From Ancistrus triradiatus (Eukaryota; Chordata; Actinopteri; Siluriformes; Loricariidae), in assembly GCA_025084515.1 (NCBI GenBank), contig JAJAGP010000018.1, forward strand, positions 1,143,466 to 1,207,465: a DNA stretch of 64,000 nt, in the 5' to 3' direction. Of the stretch, positions 58,150 through 64,000 are shown piece by piece. The position numbers and the translations under genes are program-made. The notes beneath the pieces are model-generated. The model saw nothing but the letters and a program-made list of their open reading frames with translations, was not told where the DNA came from and made no database searches. How positions within the stretch are numbered: position 1 is the stretch's first letter; each line of letters opens with the position of its first letter.

Positions 58150-58739
58150 TCATAGTGAGCGCTTCAATCCTGCCTTTTCTGTGGAGTGACACACTGCCCC
58201 AACTGCTGGCGTGATGATCTGTTGAGCCATAGGAGTAGTGATACGAGGAACACTAATAGATCAGCGATATATGCAGGGCATCCTGCGGCCATGTGTTACC
58301 TCTCGTGGCAGGGCTTCCAGCTGGCATTTTTTAGCAGGATAATGCTCTCCCACACACAACAAGGGTTTCCCAGGCATGTCTCCTCCGGATTCTTGGACTG
58401 CCTGGTTGCCAGATTTATCTCCAATCAAGCATTTATGGGACGAGTTTTTTCCCATAAACTATAGGTGTGCATGATCTACAGACCCAGCTGCAACATCTGT
58501 GGGCAAATCTGCTGCTGGATACCATACGGAACCCGTATGCCTCCAGTGCCCAACCGTATCTCACCTTGTATCCAGGCTAGAGGCGGCCAAACATGGTAAC
58601 TGGAGCCTCCGTTCAATTGTCGTGTTTTCTCCAATAAACTTATCACTTACATATATCATCATTACATTCACACACACAAAGGTTCATTTGATTCCAACAC
58701 CTCTTTCTGGGTGAGTTATTTTTTTGTCAATGAGTGTAT
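58150..58739 (+). mobile_element. Tc1-like element, family E, 3' remnant
   Basis: The plus strand decodes, across frame breaks, to a QDNALPHTQQ-type second catalytic block (58338-58367) and then PDLSPIKHLWDE (58409-58444), the third block, with Lys in place of the catalytic Glu. The right end CTGGGTGAGTTATTTTTTTG then TCAATGAGTGTAT is a Tc1-like terminus. Confidence 0.65.
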
Positions 58740-61700
58740 ATTATTTAGGTAATTATATGCTATTAGTATAATTTCCCTCATTGTTTCAGTTTTAGAAATA
58801 CATTTTTTTGGAGCGGGTACGATTTTACCTTCTGTATTCAAGTATTACAGAAATCCCTTCTTCTTTCTTTTCAGTATCAGTGCTGTTTTCTGACAGCTGC
58901 TCTCACCCACTGCTTCTTTCTTTCTCCCTCCCATCCCCACCCGGAGCAGCTGCTCCCCTACGCACAGTTCACCACGTGAAACTGGCATCAACTATCTGCG
59001 CAATCCACCTAATGTTTTCTGACAAAACATCCTCCTCCAACTGCGCAAATTCCTCGCAGCACTAAACGCTTCACGTTGCACAGATTTCACCAGCGAAGGC
59101 GTTGGTGCCAGTTCATGGTTTAGTAATTTGTTAAAAGGATTTCTTGCTATATCTTGCTTTTTTTCATAGAGATATGTCAATGTTGTCTCTCAAGTCTACA
59201 CTTGAGTGACTTTTGAAACAAACTTCTGATTTTCCCACCAAGCTGTCCATCTGCACTCTTCCTTGTCAGTAACTGAGTCGGTATCATTTCGCTCAACTCG
59301 AGGGCCTACTGTGCCGAATCAATATGCCCGACCCGAGCTCGGTAATAAAATGGCCTTGGGCTTTTTTGTGTAAGGCTTCTGTGAGCTCAGCCTACTAATA
59401 TTTGCTCATGGTTGTCACCGGGAGGTTGGTGTATGTGCTTTGGCATCCTGCAGATTTCCCTGACATGGCCTGTCCCCTGAACAGCTGAGCTATAATTGCA
59501 CAGTTCATGGCGCCCACTCCAGGGATAATTCTGCTGACTTTGGATCCTTGACTTCCCACATCTGTGGTCTCTCAAAGGAGCTGACATCAAGAGGACTCTG
59601 GAAAACATATGTATACCCCATGGCAGCTTCAGTAGTGTCCAGCCAAAGTACCAAGACCGTTGGGATGCCCAGGTTATGCAAATTTCCAAGACATCTCCAT
59701 TATGAGCTCCATCCATTCAGTATTTCTTACTGTATATGTGGTGTAGAGGATTGGTGGTGTTTGGTCTTCTCGGCCCCATGGTCAGGGGTTTGATCCTGAA
59801 CTCCAGGTACTCTGCATATAGAGCCTAGAGGAGCCTCCCTTACCAGTGTGATTTACAACTGATAAGTCATGACTCATCTGTCCAACTGAGTCTTTTATCA
59901 GTGTTAGTCAATCAAGTCTTAAGTCCTTAAATTTTCAAGTCAAGGCAAGTGACTCAAGTCCCTCAACGCTACCAAATACTGAAAAGTCACAGAATCCCAC
60001 TTCCAATAAAGGTGGTAGGTGGATTGGCTACTCTGCATTATTCCTTTGCTTTTTATTTGTATCCCATCTAGGGTGCCACTTCATCCCTGGAGATTCTAGA
60101 TCTGCCGCAAACTAGCCCAGAATGTAATAGTTGAGAAGTGTCGAGAACTTGGATAAAGATTCATATTGCTAACCCTCAAACCCATATTTTTGCTTCAAAA
60201 TCCTTAGCAGCATCTTCCTTCTTCAGTTTATTGATAGGACATCAACACCATTGGGACTTTCCAATATTCCCTTCGCTCATCAGATGTAATGAGTTAATCA
60301 TTAGCTTATTTTTGGCCTCTAAGGGAATAGCTTGGACTTTCAAAAGGACATCCTAGACGTCTGCGTGCCTTAGGCGAGGGACTCGTCATCCCATTGAGTC
60401 CTCTACCCCTCCCCAGAGACCGCGTTTCACTTCAACAGCAAACAATCACAACTCGGTGTGGTGTCAACGAGAAATCCCCCAGACAATGGGCTGGAAAACA
60501 ACACCCAAGAGAGAGGACACTTCAGCCCTGCTGCTGGTCATAGAAGTTGAGATGACGTGACAACGACTTCAACACAAAAAACAGGTTTTTTGTTGTGATC
60601 AACGATGTTTCATAATGGTGTTTGTGTTGTGATGGTGCCAGGTGGAAAGGTTGCTTCTTTCAGTGGGGAATGGGTTCGCACATGTCAAGGCCATTCTCGG
60701 CTTGGCTCAGAGGATAAGACATAAAAAAAACTCCCAATGACTTTGGGATGCCTGGCTTCCTTTTGATGATAGAGTCGGAGAATATCTAGTTTTGTTTGAA
60801 AGACTTCCTAGGCGACAACCTCCGCCAAAACAATATTTCAGTTTTCTGAGCAAACGTGTCACAACAAGAACTGAATTCAGTCCGTTCGCCAAAATACCAT
60901 GCAGAATTATCAAGGTGAGGGGTCTTTTGTCAGCCGTCCACATTGTTCCCCATGGCTGAACTATCGTGTTTCAGCTTTAGGTTTGGCTTTGGTAAGTCTG
61001 ACACCCCTGTTGTGACACACACGGCTCACCAGTCTGCGAAATCAAAGCTGGCTGCTGTCTTGCTGTAGGCCAAACAGAGGAAAGGCAAGTGCAATCGCAT
61101 TACTGCCCCAGCTCCTGGCTTAGTGATGTTTGTCAGACCGGATGAGCGCGGCTGCAATTCTCTAATGCCCATGACTTACCGTTTTGCTGGTGTTAATGTC
61201 CAATAAACGTATGTATTGACATAAAATAATCGTAGGGTTTCCTGTTTATGGTCTAGCCTGAGGCTGAGGATGACCTCGGTGTTCCAGGATTCAGGTTGGG
61301 TTGCATCTTTGGCACGCAAACTAGATAACAGACCAAAGAATTAGATAAATGCTGGACGAGGAGAGAACGGCATACTTTGCCTGTGAGTCATGGGTGTAAG
61401 AATAACAGTAGCCTACAGCAATGGTATAAGGTGACCAGAGCCAAGTAGGTGTTGCAGGTGCCTGTGGGCGAGCAGGCAGGTTTGAGAAGCAGAAAAATAA
61501 TACCTATACACACACTCACACTGGTCTCCTACTAACAGTTCATGCTATTGGGGCGTTAGTCAACCACTGATGTTTGTCCAAAAGCGAATCTGAAGGCCGA
61601 GAGAGAAGAAAGAGATACATCAGATAACTTTACCTCGATCCTCAGAGGCAGGTTCTTTGGGATTGGCCTGTCTTGTTTCCCTTTTATTTTTAAGGCGCAC

Positions 61701-61823
61701 AAGTGGGAATTGCACGAGAAGCAGAAAAACACACATGAAGGAATTTCAAATGCAGCAAGCATTGTTGGTGCTACAAAGCATTCTGGTTTGTTTTCCATGT
61801 GTCTGCATTTGTTTCCTGGTGTG
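58740..61823. other. intergenic DNA, nothing firmly recognised
   Basis: Open stretches on the minus strand at 59387-59716 (three frames give protein-like runs) suggest decayed coding or transposon DNA, but no family could be named. The rest has no supported feature. Confidence 0.3.
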
Positions 61824-62555
61824 ACGTGCAAAAGTCTTAGGCAGTCTATATTTTTCAGTTTGCATTCTGCTTATTCTTTGTTTTAGAAATTTTAGCGGCC
61901 ACTGCACATTGTAGCTCTACAGTTCCAGCCTGTAGTCCATCTGTTTCCCTTTTAAAGGGGCTTTATTGGTAATGATCCCCACAGGACCACCACGGATCAG
62001 GTCCTAATTGGGTGGGAATCATTCTCAGCACTGCACTGACACTGATGTGGTGGTGATAAAGGTGTTAGTGTGTGTTTTGCTCATGTGAGTGGATCAGACA
62101 CAGCAGCTGGAGTGTTTAACTATGTCAGTGTCACTGCTGAACAGAAAATAGTCCACCAGTCAAACATGGTCAGCCACCCGCATCCTGTAGGCAGATGAAC
62201 ATCTTTAATAAAGTGCACGGTGAGTTTTAAAGAGTGCTTTAAGACTCTAGCACCACTGCTGCGTCTGTTCCAATGGTACCAGCGCAACATACTCCAACAC
62301 ACCACCACATCAGTGTCAACGCAGTGCTGAGAATGATTCACCATCCAAATGGTACTTGATCTGTGATGGTCATCTGGGGGTTCAGACCATTAGAGAACAG
62401 AGTAAAGGGAAACAGATGGACAACAGTCTGCAATTGTAAAACTACATAGTGCAGTGACCTTAATCTAAAACTTAACTATCTTAATCTAAAACTTAAGATT
62501 AAACAGGATGTAAATGACACATATAGACCGCCTAAGACTTTTGCACAGTACTGTA
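61824..62555. mobile_element. palindromic element copy 2 bounded by CTTAGGC-type ends
   Basis: Ends GACGTGCAAAAGTCTTAGGC and CGCCTAAGACTTTTGCACAG bound a body matching 46440-46990: CTGCTTATTCTTTGTTTTAG, GTAGTCCATCTGTTTCCCTT against GGGAAACAGATGGACAACAG, and CAGTGTCACTGCTGAACAGA. This copy shows what the full termini of the family look like. Confidence 0.75.
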
Positions 62556-62559
62556 TGTA

Positions 62560-64000
62560 GGTCCTAAGATAGCCACAGCATCTTGATGGCCGAATGACTG
62601 GATTATCACTTTGTTTCTTGACATGGCATCTTGATAACCAGAACAGGATCCACCACCCAAAGCATGGGGCACGAACAGTGCAAACAGCAGCTTTACAATC
62701 CCGCTCTCTCGGGTTGCCATTAGTGTGTTTGTTGATGGTGTTTACCTTGGAAATCTGCACTGTTTTCACCTCCTATCAACCCCCTCTCTGTTTGCCTAAA
62801 CCAAACACCACAATGAGACAGAGATTCAGATAGCCAAATAAGATACATGGGGGTGCTCTAAGAGGAGACAGAGGAAAAGTATGAGAGCGTTTGGGAATGA
62901 GATGAGAAGATAGAGAGCGCCGAGAAGGTAGAAGGGCTGTAATGAGAAACAGGCGGACGAACGAAAGCGGGTCGTCGGTCGAAATGAAATCATTTACTTC
63001 ACAGACTTTCATATGACTTTCCATCTAAACTCGGCTCGCGATTGCGAGAGAGGAGTCTGGTTTCGGACTCGACTTCAAAGCCCTGCTTCTTTTATTTTCA
63101 CCGGTGATATATGATTTCCCTCAGCTGCCTCCCAGCGCTTACAGGGCTCAAGGCTGCACGAGAGGAGCCTCTTTAATCCTGACCTGGATTCGGGAGTCAG
63201 TTATGTGCCCTCATTTTCCTCAGTGGCGTGTCACTTGCAGCTTGCATAACTGCAGGTAGACGAACGCAGCCGAACGACTGACAGCGGGACAAATGGAGTC
63301 TAATGCAATGGGTTCATCTGGTAAAGAGTGAATAAATGGCAGAGCACCCTCTGGGCTTTATAACACTTTGTCCAACTTTGGCTATCATTGGATGGTGAAC
63401 AAACATGTGACTATTGCTGAAGTATTAATTCAATGTACAGTGTATAAACAAATTAGAAACGGTTATGCAGAAAATGTAACAAAATGTATACTTTTGTGTT
63501 CATCTTAAAGGGATATCCAACTCGTGAAGGTGTGAGATTTGCCATTTTCCCCTCCTTTTTTGGATGTAACACAAGATGCCTCTGTGTTGGGTTAGAAGGA
63601 TATGGCATGATCTATGATGTGAGGTCTGACTGGACAGCTGGAGTGACCTTTCGTCTCCCCCCCAAACCAACACACACACAGCTGTTCGCAGAGGTAGCAC
63701 TGGAGTGGCAGAAAGCAGCCGATGTTGCTAAATACCTGCTAACCGACGAGTTCGTTTGGATAATCTCCAATTCTGCCGAATCCGCAGCAAACACCTTCTG
63801 TGAAAACACACACTTTGCAGCGCCTAGGTTCTCACTGCTAAAGCAAGAATGGGCCCTTTCTTACGGTACCCACCATGTGACAAGGCTAAATGCTAATTAG
63901 CTCCCTGTGGTATTAGGTTTATACAGTGCATAGCAGTTCCGCACAAAGATTTCAGCATTTCAGCACTCCGGAAATAGGGCAAAAATACGGTTTAATGGCA
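62560..64000. other. right edge, no recognised gene
   Basis: Contains a 138-codon open frame at 63484-63900 with no domain I know and AT-rich codon use. No other feature. Confidence 0.3.

Noticed and set aside
59387..59716. Minus-strand open stretch with protein-like runs in three frames
   Set aside because: The frames switch without splice signals and no family could be named. It is probably decayed transposon or pseudogene DNA, so no CDS was called.
63484..63900. 138-codon plus-strand open frame at the right edge
   Set aside because: It has no recognisable domain, no splice or promoter context, and AT-rich codons. It could be chance; not called as a gene.

Overview
This is eukaryotic nuclear DNA from a teleost fish. 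The genes have GT-AG introns and vertebrate orthologues, and the window is crowded with fish-type Tc1/mariner elements, short terminal-inverted-repeat elements, an L2/CR1-like LINE, SINEs and CA/GT microsatellites. The repeat mix would fit a catfish-like lineage, but that is only an impression.

Four protein-coding genes can be reconstructed exon by exon. (1) rabep1 (rabaptin-5, a Rab4/Rab5 endosomal effector) lies on the minus strand. Twelve coding exons run from the start codon at 22384 to the last visible exon at 445, and the 3' part is beyond the left edge. (2) A small transmembrane, tyrosine-rich adaptor resembling SCIMP lies on the plus strand (29368-33999, 232 aa). It carries an internal tandem exon duplication. 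(3) derl2 (Derlin-2, ER-associated degradation) lies on the minus strand, complete in seven exons (42030-35763, 239 aa). (4) mis12 (kinetochore MIS12 complex subunit) lies on the plus strand, complete in two coding exons (43253-44879, 219 aa). It is head to head with derl2 across about 1.2 kb. As I recall the map, SCIMP, RABEP1, DERL2 and MIS12 sit close together on human 17p13.2 with NUP88, RPAIN, C1QBP and DHX33 between them. No exon of those four was recognised here, so this looks like a condensed version of that neighbourhood.

Layout: 0-10.5 kb holds rabep1 exons 12 to 2, with introns full of Tc1 copies, a hAT-like element, other TIR elements and CA repeats. The 11.8-kb first intron (10.5-22.3 kb) holds a dead but nearly full-length L2/CR1-like LINE (about 13.1-18.44 kb) inserted in a minisatellite. 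The CpG-rich rabep1 5' end is at about 22.2-22.4 kb. 22.4-29.3 kb is intergenic with Tc1 remnants. 29.4-34.3 kb is the SCIMP-like gene, 35.4-42.0 kb derl2 and 43.25-45.9 kb mis12. From 46 to 64 kb I recognise no intact gene, only repeats, a 0.33-kb-arm inverted repeat at 49.6-50.5 kb, and one possible mu-crystallin-like exon at 57.4 kb.

The genes do not form a pathway. They cover endosome fusion and recycling, immune receptor scaffolding, ER protein retrotranslocation and chromosome segregation. The most notable observations are the duplicated phosphotyrosine-motif exon in the SCIMP-like adaptor, the altered second caspase site in rabaptin-5, a rabep1 splice acceptor built on a GT/GC repeat, the large inverted repeat, and a minisatellite split by the LINE.
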